This document shows, one piece after another, positions 1 through 9,744 of a DNA stretch of 64,000 bases. The stretch's first letter is position 1. Every line of letters begins with the position of its first letter. Location of the stretch: contig NZ_NKCN01000002.1 in assembly GCF_002245535.1 (NCBI RefSeq), positions 124,001 through 188,000 on the forward strand, in the 5' to 3' direction. Source of the DNA: Mycobacterium lehmannii (GTDB lineage Bacteria; Actinomycetota; Actinomycetes; Mycobacteriales; Mycobacteriaceae). The notes beneath the pieces were generated by a model that worked only from the letters and a program-made list of their open reading frames with translations, ran no database searches and was not told where the DNA came from. The translations under genes were made by a program, and so were the position numbers.

Positions 1-148
1 TCGTCAGGTGCTGCTCGAGCACGGCGGGCCGGAGATGCTGATCGACCATCCGGGCGGACCGCGGCCGCTGGCGGAGCTTCTTCCCGACGCGTTCGGCCCG
101 CAGGACCTGGCTCGCCGCGATCGGCCGCGGGATGGGGAAACTCCGTGA
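1..148 (+). CDS. cdd: Cytidine deaminase, C-terminal fragment
   Basis: The window opens inside a gene whose last 48 codons are visible, reading in frame from base 2 to a TGA at 146-148. The residues RQVLLEHGGPEMLI followed by LAELLPDAFGP match the C-terminal part of short zinc-dependent cytidine deaminases, which convert cytidine and deoxycytidine to uridine and deoxyuridine. The zinc ligands would lie upstream of the window. The stop overlaps the GTG start of deoA by four bases (GTGA), so the two genes are probably co-translated in a pyrimidine and purine salvage operon with add. Confidence 0.85.
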   Translation, partial: RQVLLEHGGPEMLIDHPGGPRPLAELLPDAFGPQDLARRDRPRDGETP

Positions 149-1452
149 CGCAGTTCACATTTGATGCACCGACGGTGATCCGGACCAAGCGTGACGGTGG
201 GGTGCTCTCGGACGCGGCGATCGACTGGGTGATCGACGCCTACACCCATGGCCGCGTGGCCGACGAGCAGATGTCGGCGTTGCTGATGGCGATTTTCCTG
301 CGCGGTATGACGGCAGCCGAGATCGCCCGTTGGACGGCGGCGATGGTCGACTCCGGCGAGCGGATGGACTTCAGCGATCTCCGTCGTGGCGGAAGGCCTC
401 TGGCGTTGGTGGACAAGCACTCCACCGGCGGTGTCGGAGACAAGACCACCATCCCGCTGGTGCCCGTCGTGATGGCTTGCGGCGGCGCGGTGCCCCAGGC
501 CGCCGGACGAGGCCTCGGGCATACCGGCGGCACGCTCGACAAGCTGGAGTCCATCGCCGGGTTCACCGCTGAGATCTCCAAACACCAGATCCGCCAACAG
601 CTTTGCGACTTGGGCGCCGCGATCTTCGCTGCCGGTGAACTGGCACCCGCCGACCGCAAGATATATGCGCTGCGCGACATCACGGCGACCACGGAGTCGC
701 TGCCGTTGATCGCGAGTTCGGTGATGAGCAAGAAGATCGCGGAGGGCGCCAACGCATTGGTGCTCGACACCAAGGTCGGTTCTGGTGCCTTCCTGAAGAC
801 GGAGGAGGAGTCGCGGGAGTTGGCCCGCACGATGGTCGAACTGGGCACCGCGCACGGCCTGACCACCCGGGCGGTGCTGACCGACATGTCCACACCGCTG
901 GGCTGCGCCGTCGGCAATGCCGTGGAGGTGGCCGAATCGCTGGAGGTGCTCGCCGGTGGCGGTCCGCCCGACGTGGTCGAGCTCACGGTCACCCTGGCCG
1001 CCGAGATGCTCGATGCCGCGGGCCTCGACGGTGTCGACCCGGCCCAGACCCTTGCGGACGGCTCGGCGATGGACCGGTTCCGCGATCTCGTCGCCGCGCA
1101 GGGCGGTGATCTGGGCCAGGACCTGCCCGTCGGTCCTCACGCCGAAACCATCACGGCGCCGCGCGATGGCAGGATGGAGAGCATCGACGCGATGGCGGTG
1201 GGTCTGGCGGTGTGGCGGCTCGGAGCGGGCCGCTCCGCTCCTGGTGAGCGGGTCCAGCCGGGCGCGGGGATGTACATCCACCGGCGGGTGGGCGAACCGG
1301 TGAGCGCCGGGGAGCCGCTGTTCACGCTGTACACCGAGACTCCCGAGCGTTTCGAGGGGGCGATCGCCGAACTGGATGGCGGCTGGGCCGTCGGCGACGC
1401 CGAACCGCCGTCGCGTCCGCTGATCATCGACCGAATCACGAGCGGAGACTGA
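145..1452 (+). CDS. deoA: Thymidine phosphorylase
   Basis: A 435-residue protein, the usual length for the family. It should cleave thymidine or deoxyuridine with phosphate to give the free base and deoxyribose 1-phosphate, in the cytoplasm. The phosphate-binding signature KHSTGGVGDKTT is at residues 91-102, followed by the family's GRGLGHTGGTLDKLE stretch. The GTG start at 145 gives the four-base overlap with the cytidine deaminase stop. The order cdd-deoA-add is that of H37Rv (from memory) and fits nucleoside catabolism: cdd feeds deoxyuridine to this enzyme. Nothing unusual is seen in the sequence. Confidence 0.95.
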   Translation: MTQFTFDAPTVIRTKRDGGVLSDAAIDWVIDAYTHGRVADEQMSALLMAIFLRGMTAAEIARWTAAMVDSGERMDFSDLRRGGRPLALVDKHSTGGVGDKTTIPLVPVVMACGGAVPQAAGRGLGHTGGTLDKLESIAGFTAEISKHQIRQQLCDLGAAIFAAGELAPADRKIYALRDITATTESLPLIASSVMSKKIAEGANALVLDTKVGSGAFLKTEEESRELARTMVELGTAHGLTTRAVLTDMSTPLGCAVGNAVEVAESLEVLAGGGPPDVVELTVTLAAEMLDAAGLDGVDPAQTLADGSAMDRFRDLVAAQGGDLGQDLPVGPHAETITAPRDGRMESIDAMAVGLAVWRLGAGRSAPGERVQPGAGMYIHRRVGEPVSAGEPLFTLYTETPERFEGAIAELDGGWAVGDAEPPSRPLIIDRITSGD

Positions 1453-1464
1453 CCGGAGACCGAC

Positions 1465-2550
1465 ATGACGACGCTTTCGCTGGACTCGATCAGACAAGCG
1501 CCCAAGGCGCTGCTGCACGACCACCTGGACGGCGGGCTGCGCCCGGCGACCGTCCTGGAACTGGCCGAGGCGACGGGTTACGACGATCTTCCGGCGACCG
1601 AAATCGACGAGCTGGCGACGTTCTTCCGCACTGCCGCGCACAGCGGGTCGCTGGTGCGCTATCTCGAACCGTTCGCCCACACCGTCGGCGTCATGCAGAC
1701 ACCCGAGGCCCTGCACCGGGTGGCCTACGAGTGCGTCGAGGACCTCGCCGCCGACAACGTGGTTTACGCCGAGGTCCGCTTCGCGCCGGAACTGCACATC
1801 GACGGCGGACTGTCGCTGGACGCCGTCGTCGACGCGGTGATGGCCGGGTTCGCCGACGGTGAGAAGGCCGCCAGCGCCGAAGGGCGGACCATCACCGTGC
1901 GCTGCCTGGTGACCGCGATGCGGCACGCGGCGCGCTCGCTCGAGATCGCCGAACTGGCGGTTCGGTTCCGCGACAAGGGCGTTGTCGGTTTCGACATCGC
2001 GGGCGCAGAAGCGGGCCATCCGCCCACCCGGCATCTCGACGCGTTCGAGTACATGCGAGGCAACAACGCGCGCTTCACGATTCACGCGGGGGAGGCCTTC
2101 GGTCTGCCGTCGATCCACGAGGCGATCGCCTACTGCGGCGCCGACCGCCTCGGCCACGGCGTTCGGATCGTCGACGACATCACCGTCGCACCCGACGGCA
2201 CCGCGCAACTGGGCCGGCTCGCGGCACTGCTGCGCGACAAGCGGATTCCGTTCGAGATGTGCCCCTCGTCCAACGTGCAGACCGGGGCGGTGGCCAGCAT
2301 CGCCGAGCATCCGTTCGACCTGTTGGCCCGGCTGCGCTTCCGCGTCACCGTCAACACCGACAACAGGCTGATGAGCGATACGACGATGAGCCAGGAGATG
2401 CTGCGCCTGGTGGAGACTTTCGGCTACGGCTGGAGCGATCTGCAGCGGTTCACGATCAATGCGATGAAGTCGGCGTTCGTCTCGTTCGACGAGCGACTGT
2501 CGATCATCGACGACGTCATCAAGCCGCGCTACGCCGTCCTGATCGGCTGA
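1465..2550 (+). CDS. add: Adenosine deaminase
   Basis: A 361-residue zinc enzyme that converts adenosine and deoxyadenosine to the inosine forms. The metal-binding HDHLDGG motif lies at residues 18-24, FTIHAGE supplies further catalytic residues mid-protein, and [10 protein letters not shown] is near the C-terminus. This variant of the usual SxDDP motif is common in actinobacterial adenosine deaminases. It starts 12 bases after deoA and ends the salvage operon. A palindromic repeat sits at 2570-2632, just past the stop, and the convergent satS gene ends at 2647. Its inosine product can feed the purine nucleoside phosphorylase encoded at 7712-8506. Confidence 0.95.
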   Translation: MTTLSLDSIRQAPKALLHDHLDGGLRPATVLELAEATGYDDLPATEIDELATFFRTAAHSGSLVRYLEPFAHTVGVMQTPEALHRVAYECVEDLAADNVVYAEVRFAPELHIDGGLSLDAVVDAVMAGFADGEKAASAEGRTITVRCLVTAMRHAARSLEIAELAVRFRDKGVVGFDIAGAEAGHPPTRHLDAFEYMRGNNARFTIHAGEAFGLPSIHEAIAYCGADRLGHGVRIVDDITVAPDGTAQLGRLAALLRDKRIPFEMCPSSNVQTGAVASIAEHPFDLLARLRFRVTVNTDNRLMSDTTMSQEMLRLVETFGYGWSDLQRFTINAMKSAFVSFDERLSIIDDVIKPRYAVLIG

Positions 2551-2569
2551 TCTCCGCTAGGCAACCCCC

Positions 2570-2632
2570 CGCGAGCGGCCGTGTTTGCCCGTCGACACGC
2601 CGCGTGCGCGTGACAGTTTGCGGTCGCTCGCG
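2570..2632 (+). repeat. Palindromic repeat, long-arm type, copy A
   Basis: A 63-base inverted repeat between the convergent ends of add and satS. The outer arms are CGCGAGCGGCC (2570-2580) and GGTCGCTCGCG (2622-2632), pairing at 10 of 11 positions. The interior contains GACACGCCG, the core shared with four other copies in this window. Copies at 10918-10980 and 11950-12012 have exactly the same length and align without gaps. It could act as a bidirectional terminator hairpin, although there is no T-tract. Confidence 0.8.
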
Positions 2633-2646
2633 GTCGACGAGTGACC

Positions 2647-3906
2647 CTATTCGGGGCGTAGCCGCGACTCGACGAACGCCTCCAACGCCTCCCACTGTTC
2701 GACGGCCTTGGCGTACGGCGGGCTCGGTGCCCGGACGGTGTCGGGTTCCAGGACGTGCGCGATCAGCCTTCCGAGCGGCTGATCCGGATCGAGGGTCTGA
2801 TCGACGGTCGTGTCCTCCGAGTAGTCGCCGACGTCGCGGAGCAGTTCGACAGCGAGCTCCAATTGGTCGCGGTCCAGCGCATCGGGTCCGTCCGCGAGGT
2901 CGTCGACGATGCCCGTCAACACGTAGACGTTGTCGTCGGTGATCTCGACCTGCAGCGAGCCGTCGGTGGCGGCCGTGCGAATGTCGTCGTAGGTGGCAAG
3001 ACCGGACAGGTCGTGGTCGTGTTCGTCGGCCAGGTAACGCGCCAGCGCCCGCTCGGAGCCGAACACGCTGATGCGCCCGTTTCGGCCGAGGAAGACCGGC
3101 TGATCGTCGAGGTAGCAGCGCAGCGTGTAGTAGGTACCCGCGCTCGTCATCAACCGGACCGGGTCGATGCCGACCTTGAGCCAGAAGTCCTCGTCGCTGC
3201 CCAGCACCTGGCTCTGCGCCTGAGAGCTCAGGGCGTCGGACTCGTCCGCATCCTCCTCGGTGCCCTCGGACACCTCGTCTACCAGCTCGTCGTCCTCGGG
3301 TTCCGGTGCAGGCTCGGCCAGCTCGGCTTCGGCCTTCTGCGAGGCGGTGGTGTCGACGTCGGGCGTCGTGATCACCTCGTCGAGTGCGTCGACGACGTTG
3401 TCCCAGGCCCGCGCGATGACCGCCTCGATCTCGCCCCATCGCTTACGTCCGCTGCGGCCGGAGAAGGCTTCGATCCCGCCACCGAGTGTGCCCAGCACTG
3501 GATTGCCGTTGAAAAACCTTGTGACGACCGGGAGTTCGCACACCGAGCCGAGCGACGAGACGATCACAAGTGTGCGGTGCAGCTGCCGAACCGCGTCTTC
3601 GCTGACCTTTTCCGCGACGATCTCCGGCACGCCGATGACGTCGTACTGGTGCTGCTCGGCCGGATCCAGGCGGTGGGCGTTGGCCTCGGTGATCTTGGTC
3701 CATGCGGGGTGATCGGCCAGGTCGTTGTCCTTGTCGGTCCGGACGAACGCGACGAGGTCGGCGACGGACTCGAACCCGTACAGATCCTCGTCCTTGCCGA
3801 GGAAGGCCTCCCACTCGTCGCCGCCATCACGCCAGCGTGGAGCCCATAACGTGTACAGGTCGCCCTTGGTCAAGCCGAGCCGGATCGCCACGATGTCAGC
3901 AGCCAT
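2647..3906 (-). CDS. satS: SatS-like conserved protein (Rv3311 family)
   Basis: A 419-residue soluble protein. By length, position beside add, and N-terminus (MAADIVAIRLGLTKGDLY) it corresponds to H37Rv Rv3311. That protein was named SatS and is described as a chaperone-like factor for export of SecA2-dependent proteins (from memory). No signal peptide or membrane helix is visible. Residues around 230-260 are strongly acidic. The ATG at 3906 is preferred over the upstream in-frame start because conservation begins there. It has TAGGCT seven bases upstream, a plausible -10 for an almost leaderless mRNA. The gene converges on add. SapM, its neighbour in H37Rv, is absent here. Confidence 0.75.
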   Translation of the reverse strand: MAADIVAIRLGLTKGDLYTLWAPRWRDGGDEWEAFLGKDEDLYGFESVADLVAFVRTDKDNDLADHPAWTKITEANAHRLDPAEQHQYDVIGVPEIVAEKVSEDAVRQLHRTLVIVSSLGSVCELPVVTRFFNGNPVLGTLGGGIEAFSGRSGRKRWGEIEAVIARAWDNVVDALDEVITTPDVDTTASQKAEAELAEPAPEPEDDELVDEVSEGTEEDADESDALSSQAQSQVLGSDEDFWLKVGIDPVRLMTSAGTYYTLRCYLDDQPVFLGRNGRISVFGSERALARYLADEHDHDLSGLATYDDIRTAATDGSLQVEITDDNVYVLTGIVDDLADGPDALDRDQLELAVELLRDVGDYSEDTTVDQTLDPDQPLGRLIAHVLEPDTVRAPSPPYAKAVEQWEALEAFVESRLRPE

Positions 3907-3955
3907 GGCGGACAGCCTAACGATCGAAACCTGGGGCGAAGCTGGCACAGTGCCC

Positions 3956-5056
3956 TCACGCCGTCGGGCGCCAGAACCCCTGGAAGCCCTGCCCGGCATT
4001 GGAGGTCCGGATCGGCGACAACTTCACCGGGTCGCCTGCCTCGATCATCTGGCCGTTGCCGACCACCATCGCCACGTGCCCGTCCCACACCGCGAGGTCA
4101 CCGGGCCGCAGGCTCCCCGCCGCGACCGGGGCACCGACGTCCTGTTCCTGCGCCAACCGTGGCAGGGCCAAACCGGCTTCCGAGTAGGCCCACTGCGTCA
4201 AGCCGCTGCAGTCCAGGCCGACGCCCGGCGTGGTGCCGCCCCAGTCGTAGGGCACCCCCAATTGGGTCAGGGCATATCTGACCGCGCTCGCGGCCGTCGC
4301 GTTCGGTGCGGTCGCCGTGCTGCCGTCGGGCAACCGCACCGCCACACCGTCGCCGAAGGTCGCCGCGTCCGGAGTCGGGGCCTGTGGCCGGGTCAGCTCC
4401 GCGACGTCGCGCACCAGCGAGCCCAGGCCCGCCGAGTTCGCACCGGAGCCGGCTCCGAGACCGCCAGCGCCAGCACCCAGCCCTCCGGCACCGATCGGCA
4501 GTCCCGCACCACCACCGCCGAAACCCGACGGCGCGGTCGGTGCCGGCCCGGCAGCAGGCGCTGATGCTGCAGTGGGAAGACCTGCGGCATACTCGTCCAG
4601 CTCGGCGCGCAATCCCTCGACGACCGCCAGGGCCTCTTCTAATGATCGCCGCGCCTCGGCGACCAGCTCCTCCGCCACACCCGGCGAGTCGAGGAACGGC
4701 TCGAGCGCGGCCGCCCGCGCCTCGAAGGTGTCCACGATGTCGCTCAGGCGCTCACGAGCGCGCGCCACCGCGGCGTCGGCCGCCTCAGCCGCCGTGCCGA
4801 GTCGCCCCACCCGCTGCGCGAGCTCATCGGTTTGTGCGACGGCCGCGGTGAACACGCCCGCGGCCGCATCCGCACCCGAGCCCGCCCAGTGCTGCGCCGC
4901 GCGGCCCCACGCCTGGCCGACTGACGCCGACACCTCCCGCAGGGCGTTGTGCACATCGCGCAGCGCGGTCGTGAGCTCGGCACCCGAGCCCGAGCCGACC
5001 AGCGACTGGACGTCCCGCAGGGGCGCCGCCAGGCCGGCGACCAACGCATTGGGCAT
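3956..5056 (-). CDS. NlpC/P60 peptidase with WXG100-like N-terminal domain
   Basis: A 366-residue protein with three parts. Residues 1-125 form a helical, alanine-rich domain with a WAGSG turn (HWAGSGADAA), reminiscent of ESX/WXG100 substrates. Residues 150-240 are a low-complexity Ala/Gly/Pro linker. The last 110 residues are an NlpC/P60 (C40) cysteine peptidase domain, with the nucleophile in LDCSGL (Cys283) and the histidine in WDGHVAM (His327). Such domains cleave peptidoglycan stem peptides. No Sec signal peptide is visible, so export by a type VII route is an inference from the N-terminal domain and the partner gene just upstream, two bases away. Confidence 0.8.
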   Translation of the reverse strand: MPNALVAGLAAPLRDVQSLVGSGSGAELTTALRDVHNALREVSASVGQAWGRAAQHWAGSGADAAAGVFTAAVAQTDELAQRVGRLGTAAEAADAAVARARERLSDIVDTFEARAAALEPFLDSPGVAEELVAEARRSLEEALAVVEGLRAELDEYAAGLPTAASAPAAGPAPTAPSGFGGGGAGLPIGAGGLGAGAGGLGAGSGANSAGLGSLVRDVAELTRPQAPTPDAATFGDGVAVRLPDGSTATAPNATAASAVRYALTQLGVPYDWGGTTPGVGLDCSGLTQWAYSEAGLALPRLAQEQDVGAPVAAGSLRPGDLAVWDGHVAMVVGNGQMIEAGDPVKLSPIRTSNAGQGFQGFWRPTA

Positions 5057-5058
5057 CG

Positions 5059-5349
5059 TCAGACGCCAAGGACCCGGGTGCCCGCACGGTCGTCGGCGTC
5101 GTCATAGGCGAGCGCCGTCCGGTGTGCGGCCTCACCGCTCGCCGACGCGTGATCGCGCAGCGAAGCCACCATGCGGGCCTCACGCTCGACGGCGTCGGCC
5201 AGCGCCGCGAGGAACGGCCGGCCGACGGGACCGAATGCAGCAGCGGATGTGGTGAGGCTGGCCAGCTTCGAGGCGATGGCGGACAGTTCGTCGGCATGCG
5301 CGGCGGTGGTCGCGGCCAACGCTCGGACCGCGTCGGTGTCAGCGTGCAT
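5059..5349 (-). CDS. Small WXG100/DUF2580-like protein
   Basis: A 96-residue helical, alanine-rich protein ([22 protein letters not shown]...). Size and pattern resemble the EspC/DUF2580-type secretion partners of mycobacterial type VII systems. No canonical WXG is present, so the assignment rests on size, helix pattern and context. Only two bases separate its stop from the start of the NlpC/P60 gene, so the two are surely co-expressed and may form a heterodimer. The ATG at 5349 is chosen because upstream codons run into the divergent upp promoter and lose coding character. Confidence 0.65.
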   Translation of the reverse strand: MHADTDAVRALAATTAAHADELSAIASKLASLTTSAAAFGPVGRPFLAALADAVEREARMVASLRDHASASGEAAHRTALAYDDADDRAGTRVLGV

Positions 5350-5387
5350 ATGGAGTAGGACGCGGCGCGGCGGCCCTCGGTTCCCGC

Positions 5388-5399
5388 TATGGTCGCCCC
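5388..5399 (+). promoter_or_regulatory. -10 element for a leaderless upp transcript
   Basis: TATGGT at 5388-5393 is followed by exactly six bases and then the ATG of upp at 5400. The usual -10 to +1 distance places the transcription start on the A of the ATG. No ribosome binding site is present. Confidence 0.55.
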
Positions 5400-6023
5400 A
5401 TGGATGTGCGCGTGGTCGATCACCCGCTGGCGGCCGCACGACTGACCACTCTGCGCGACGAGAACACCAACAACGCCGCGTTCCGGGCGGCACTGCGCGA
5501 TCTCACGCTGATGCTGGTGTACGAGGCCACCCGCGACGCCGCGGTCGAAACCGTGCCGGTGCGCACCCCGCTCACCGAGACGACCGGCTGCCGGCTGGCC
5601 AATCCGCCGTTGCTCGTACCAGTGTTACGCGCCGGCCTCGGCATGGTGGACCAGGCGCACGCGCTGATACCCGAGGCGCGGGTCGGCTTCGTCGGTGTGG
5701 CGCGCAACGAGGAAACCCATCAGCCGACACCGTATTTGGAGTCTCTGCCCGAGGATTTGAGCACACAGCCGGTGATCGTGCTGGACCCGATGCTCGCGAC
5801 GGGCGGATCGATGGTGCACACCGTCGAATTGCTGTATTCGCGCGGGGCCGTTGACGTCACGGCGGTCTGCGTCGTCGTCGCCCCCGAAGGCCTTGCCGCA
5901 CTGGAGAAGGCGGCTCCGAACATCCGCTTGGTCACGGCGACCATCGACGAATGCCTCAACGACATCGCCTACATCGTGCCGGGTCTCGGTGACGCGGGGG
6001 ACCGCCAGTTCGGCCCGCGTTAG
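5400..6023 (+). CDS. upp: Uracil phosphoribosyltransferase
   Basis: A 207-residue cytoplasmic enzyme that makes UMP from uracil and PRPP. The PRPP-binding loop [10 protein letters not shown] is at residues 128-137, and the C-terminus has the family's uracil-binding region ([16 protein letters not shown]). Length is normal. It stands alone, divergent from the WXG100-like/NlpC pair and convergent with pmmB (10 bases between stops). Together with cdd and deoA it completes pyrimidine base salvage in this neighbourhood. Confidence 0.95.
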   Translation: MDVRVVDHPLAAARLTTLRDENTNNAAFRAALRDLTLMLVYEATRDAAVETVPVRTPLTETTGCRLANPPLLVPVLRAGLGMVDQAHALIPEARVGFVGVARNEETHQPTPYLESLPEDLSTQPVIVLDPMLATGGSMVHTVELLYSRGAVDVTAVCVVVAPEGLAALEKAAPNIRLVTATIDECLNDIAYIVPGLGDAGDRQFGPR

Positions 6024-6033
6024 TGCCTGGCGA

Positions 6034-7662
6034 TCACCAACGCGCGGCGACCTCGCGCAGCTCGTCCTGCAGGCGTCGTGCGCGCTCCTGGGCCCCGACC
6101 AGATCGTTGACGTCGCTACAGCGAACCTCGATGTAGGACTTGACTTTCGGCTCGGTGCCGGAGGGACGCACGACGATGCGCACCGAGACGTCGTCGTCGC
6201 CTCCGGACATGACCATCGCGTCGGTGCCCTCTTCGGGCAGCAGGTCGGTGACGGCCACGTCGTATCCGGCGATGCTCTCGGGTGGTGTCTCCCGCAGACG
6301 TTTCATCACCTCGGCGGCCTCGTGGGTGTCCTCGACGGTTCGTGACACCGCGGTCGTGGTGTGCACACCGTGGCGGCGGGCCAGGTCATCGAGTGCATCG
6401 AGCAGTGTGTGCCCGCGGTCGCGCAGCGCGACGATCAGATCGCAGATCAACACCGCCGCGCTGATGCCGTCCTTGTCCCGGACCGCGGACGGATCGACAC
6501 AGTGCCCGATCGCTTCTTCATAGGCGTACACCAGCGTGCTGCCGGGCAGGTCGACGTCGGCTCGGGAGAGCCACTTGAAGCCGGTGGGTGTCTCGACGTG
6601 CTGTGCACCATGCTCCCGCGCGATCGCCGAGAGCATGCGCGACGACACCAGGGTGCTGGCCACGACCGTCGTCTCCATGACCGGTCCCGGCTCGATCTGC
6701 GAGAGGATGTAATCGCCGAGCAGCCAACCCGTTTCGTCGCCGGAGAGCATCCGCCACCCATCGGACGTGGGAACGCCGACCGCACATCGGTCGGCGTCGG
6801 GGTCCAGTGCTATTGCGACTTCTGCGTCGACGTCGCCGGCCAATCTCAGGACCGCTTCGACCGCCTCGGGTTCTTCGGGGTTGGCCGTGGAGACGGTGGG
6901 GAAGTCGGGGTCGGGTGCGAACTGCTCGTCGACGACGTGCACGTCGGGCAGTCCGGCGCGCACGAACGCGTCGAGCGCGAACTCCCCACCAACACCGTGC
7001 AGCGGGGTGAACGCAATGCGGACCGCTCCGTGGGTGTGCCGGACATTCGCGGCGCGTTCGACATAGCGCTGTACTTCGTCGACGCCGCCCGGGGTGACCT
7101 CCTGACGGGGGATCTCGTCGGCGTGCGGTGCCTCGGCCATGGCCGTCTCGATCTCGCGGTCGGTGGGCGAGTTGATCGGGAAGCCGCCGCCGAAGAACAC
7201 CTTGAAGCCGTTGTCGGACGGCGGATTGTGCGAGGCGGTGATCTGGATACCGGCCGCCGCGGGGCGATGGCGCACCGCGAACGCGAGTGTCGGGGTTGGC
7301 ACGGCGGTGAAGAACAAGGTCACGGGAAAGCCCTGCGCGGCAAGCACTTCAGCGGCAGCCAGCGCGAAGTCGTCGGACCCGTGCCGGGCGTCGCGGCCCA
7401 CGATCACGTCCTGGCCGGCCAGGCCCCGGTCCTTGAGCACCTTGGCCACGGCCCAGCTGGCCCGCAGCACGACGGCGAGGTTCATCCCGCCGGGGCCACC
7501 GCGCAACGGCCCGCGCAGACCGGCGGTGCCGAACGTCAAGGGGTGTGCGAACAGCTGCTCGAGCTCTTCATCGGAACACTCCGAGAGCTCGGCGGCGGTT
7601 TTGGGATCCGGGTCATGGGAGATCCACTCCTGCGCAGTACTTGTGGCCGGCGACGCAGTCAT
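6034..7662 (-). CDS. pmmB: Phosphohexomutase (PmmB family)
   Basis: A 542-residue alpha-D-phosphohexomutase. The phosphoserine loop TASHNPPSDNGFK places the catalytic serine at residue 144, the metal loop DPDADR is at 287-292, and the phosphate-binding RPSGTEPK motif is near the C-terminus. The family interconverts hexose or pentose 1- and 6(5)-phosphates. The H37Rv orthologue is annotated phosphomannomutase PmmB. Given its place directly behind deoD, phosphopentomutase activity on (deoxy)ribose 1-phosphate is an equally sensible alternative. The start at 7662 (MTASPATST) is chosen because the residues upstream look non-coding and overlap deoD. Confidence 0.85.
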   Translation of the reverse strand: MTASPATSTAQEWISHDPDPKTAAELSECSDEELEQLFAHPLTFGTAGLRGPLRGGPGGMNLAVVLRASWAVAKVLKDRGLAGQDVIVGRDARHGSDDFALAAAEVLAAQGFPVTLFFTAVPTPTLAFAVRHRPAAAGIQITASHNPPSDNGFKVFFGGGFPINSPTDREIETAMAEAPHADEIPRQEVTPGGVDEVQRYVERAANVRHTHGAVRIAFTPLHGVGGEFALDAFVRAGLPDVHVVDEQFAPDPDFPTVSTANPEEPEAVEAVLRLAGDVDAEVAIALDPDADRCAVGVPTSDGWRMLSGDETGWLLGDYILSQIEPGPVMETTVVASTLVSSRMLSAIAREHGAQHVETPTGFKWLSRADVDLPGSTLVYAYEEAIGHCVDPSAVRDKDGISAAVLICDLIVALRDRGHTLLDALDDLARRHGVHTTTAVSRTVEDTHEAAEVMKRLRETPPESIAGYDVAVTDLLPEEGTDAMVMSGGDDDVSVRIVVRPSGTEPKVKSYIEVRCSDVNDLVGAQERARRLQDELREVAARW

Positions 7663-7711
7663 GCGGTTAGTGTGCCCAGTTTCACGGCCGCATATTCCGG
7701 CGACTTCGACC

Positions 7712-8506
7712 TCAGAGCCGGGCGATGACCGCGGCCAGCAGGGTGCCCATCTGCGTCGCCGACTGACGGCCGGCCTCCAGCACCTCTTCATGGTTGAGCG
7801 GCAGCCCGGTCATGCCCGCCGCGAGGTTCGTCACCAGCGATACTCCCAGCACCTGCGCGCCGGCTTCGCGGGCGGCGATGGTCTCGTGCACGGTCGACAT
7901 CCCGACGAGGTCGGCGCCCACGATGCGCAGCATCCGGATCTCGGCGGGCGTCTCGTACTGCGGCCCCGGCAGGCCGGCGTAGACGCCGTCGACCAGCGTC
8001 GGGTCGATCTCCCTGGCGAGCTCGCGCAGGCGCGGGGCGTACGCGTCGACCATGTTGACGAACCGAGCGCCCACCAGCGGCGAGCGTCCGGTCAGGTTGA
8101 GGTGGTCGCCGATCAGAACCGGCTGTCCGACGGTGAAGTCCTCGCGCAGCCCACCCGCGGCGTTGGTCAACACGATGGTGTGCACTCCGGAAGCGCAGGC
8201 GGCGCGGACCGGATGCACGACGTGGCGCAGGTCGTGGCCCTCGTAGGGGTGGATGCGGCCCACGAAGACCAGCACTCGGTGATCGGCGATGCGCATCGAC
8301 AACACCTGGCCGCCGTGACCCTCGGCCGTCGGTGGCGCGAACCCCGGCAACTCCGCGACCGGAACCACGGCGACCGGATCGCCCAGCCGTTCCACCGCAG
8401 GCGCCCAGCCCGAACCGAGCACGACGGCGACGTCGTGGCGGTCGACGCCGGTGCGCTCGGCCAGCGCTACGGCCGATTCGACGGCCACTGCCTGGGCATC
8501 GGTCAC
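7712..8506 (-). CDS. deoD: Purine nucleoside phosphorylase
   Basis: A 264-residue protein of the trimeric PNP/MTAP family, which splits inosine and guanosine with phosphate. Visible motifs are VVLGSGW at the N-terminus, [10 protein letters not shown], the substrate region [11 protein letters not shown], and [12 protein letters not shown]. The GTG at 8506 aligns with the start of conservation. TAAGCT eight bases upstream could be a -10 for a nearly leaderless mRNA. pmmB follows after 49 bases on the same strand, consistent with a two-gene nucleoside catabolic operon that handles the sugar phosphate product. Confidence 0.93.
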   Translation of the reverse strand: MTDAQAVAVESAVALAERTGVDRHDVAVVLGSGWAPAVERLGDPVAVVPVAELPGFAPPTAEGHGGQVLSMRIADHRVLVFVGRIHPYEGHDLRHVVHPVRAACASGVHTIVLTNAAGGLREDFTVGQPVLIGDHLNLTGRSPLVGARFVNMVDAYAPRLRELAREIDPTLVDGVYAGLPGPQYETPAEIRMLRIVGADLVGMSTVHETIAAREAGAQVLGVSLVTNLAAGMTGLPLNHEEVLEAGRQSATQMGTLLAAVIARL

Positions 8507-8550
8507 AGTGGGCGAGCTTATCTGTCGGACCCGGCGTGCGGCCGCAGTGA

Positions 8551-8562
8551 GATACTGCCAAG
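8551..8562 (+). promoter_or_regulatory. -10 element for a leaderless amiB1 transcript
   Basis: GATACT at 8551-8556 is separated by six bases from the ATG at 8563. No ribosome binding site precedes the start. Confidence 0.45.
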
Positions 8563-9744
8563 ATGCCAGCACCCACCGCGTCGGACGTCGTTGAGGACGC
8601 CGTCCGCCGACGCCGTGACGACCTGGTCGAACTTTCGCATTCCATCCACGCCGAGCCGGAACTCGCGTTCGCCGAACACCGCAGCTGCGCCAAGACCCAG
8701 ACGCTGGTCGCCGAATACGGATTCGAGGTGACACGGGCGCCCGCGGGGCTCGAGACGGCGTTTCGCGCCGAATACGGCAGCGGGCCGCTCGTCATCGGCG
8801 TCTGCGCCGAGTACGACGCGCTGCCCGGTATCGGGCACGCCTGTGGGCACAACATCATTGCGGCCTCAGCCGTCGGCGCCGCCCTGGCCTTGGCCGACGT
8901 GGCCGACCGGCTGGGATTGACGGTGGTGCTTCTCGGCACGCCTGCCGAGGAGGCGGGCGGCGGGAAGGTGCTGATGCTGAACGCAGGCACGTTCGACGAC
9001 GTCGCCGCCTCGGTGATGCTGCACCCCGGTCCGCTCGACATCGCGGCCGCGCGGTCGCTGGCACTGTCGCAGGTCGCGGTCCGGTACGAGGGCAGGGAAG
9101 CCCATGCCGCCGTGGCGCCGTACCTCGGCGTCAACGCCGCCGACGCGATCACAGTCGCGCAGGTGGCGATCGGGCTGCTGCGCCAGCAGATGGCGCCGGG
9201 CCAGATGGCGCACGGCATCGTCACCGACGGCGGCCAGGCCACCAACGTCATCCCGGCACGAGCCGAGATGCAGTACACGATGCGGGCCAACGACGCGACG
9301 TCGCTGCGCGACCTCGAACAGCGGATGGCGGACTGCTTCCTGGCCGGGGCGGTGGCCACCGGTTGCGGCCACGACGTCGCCGAGACCGAACCCAGCTACC
9401 ACGAACTGACCCCGGACACCTGGCTGGCCGAGACGTTCCGCGCTGAGATGCAGCGGATGGGCCGCGACCCGGTTTCCCCGGAACTGGAGGCGGCGTTGCC
9501 GCTGGGCAGCACCGATATGGGCAACGTCACGCAGGTGATGCCCGGAATCCACCCCATCGTCGGCATCGACGCGGGCGGTGCGTCGGTGCACCAGCCCGCG
9601 TTCACCGAGGCCGCGGCGAGCCCGAGCGCCGACAAGGCGGTCGTCGAGGGCGCGGTCATGCTGGCCCGCACGGTTGTGCGGTTGGCCGAGACGCCCCGCG
9701 AACGCGACCGGGTGCTGGAACTGCAAGCGAGGCGGGCGTCGTGA
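8563..9744 (+). CDS. amiB1: M20-family amidohydrolase AmiB1
   Basis: A 393-residue metallopeptidase-fold amidohydrolase related to indole-acetyl-amino acid and aminobenzoyl-glutamate hydrolases. Metal-site motifs include [19 protein letters not shown] near residue 70-90 and [11 protein letters not shown] near 125. The true substrate is not known; the family hydrolyses N-acyl amino acids or related amides. The next gene, a paralogue, overlaps it by four bases (GTGA), so the pair forms an operon as in H37Rv (Rv3306c-Rv3305c). Confidence 0.85.
   Translation: MPAPTASDVVEDAVRRRRDDLVELSHSIHAEPELAFAEHRSCAKTQTLVAEYGFEVTRAPAGLETAFRAEYGSGPLVIGVCAEYDALPGIGHACGHNIIAASAVGAALALADVADRLGLTVVLLGTPAEEAGGGKVLMLNAGTFDDVAASVMLHPGPLDIAAARSLALSQVAVRYEGREAHAAVAPYLGVNAADAITVAQVAIGLLRQQMAPGQMAHGIVTDGGQATNVIPARAEMQYTMRANDATSLRDLEQRMADCFLAGAVATGCGHDVAETEPSYHELTPDTWLAETFRAEMQRMGRDPVSPELEAALPLGSTDMGNVTQVMPGIHPIVGIDAGGASVHQPAFTEAAASPSADKAVVEGAVMLARTVVRLAETPRERDRVLELQARRAS

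Noticed and set aside
4..2310. A 768-codon open frame on the minus strand across deoA and add
   Set aside because: It is antisense to two well-supported genes, and its composition (Arg/Gly/His-rich, no motifs) is typical of high-GC shadow frames.
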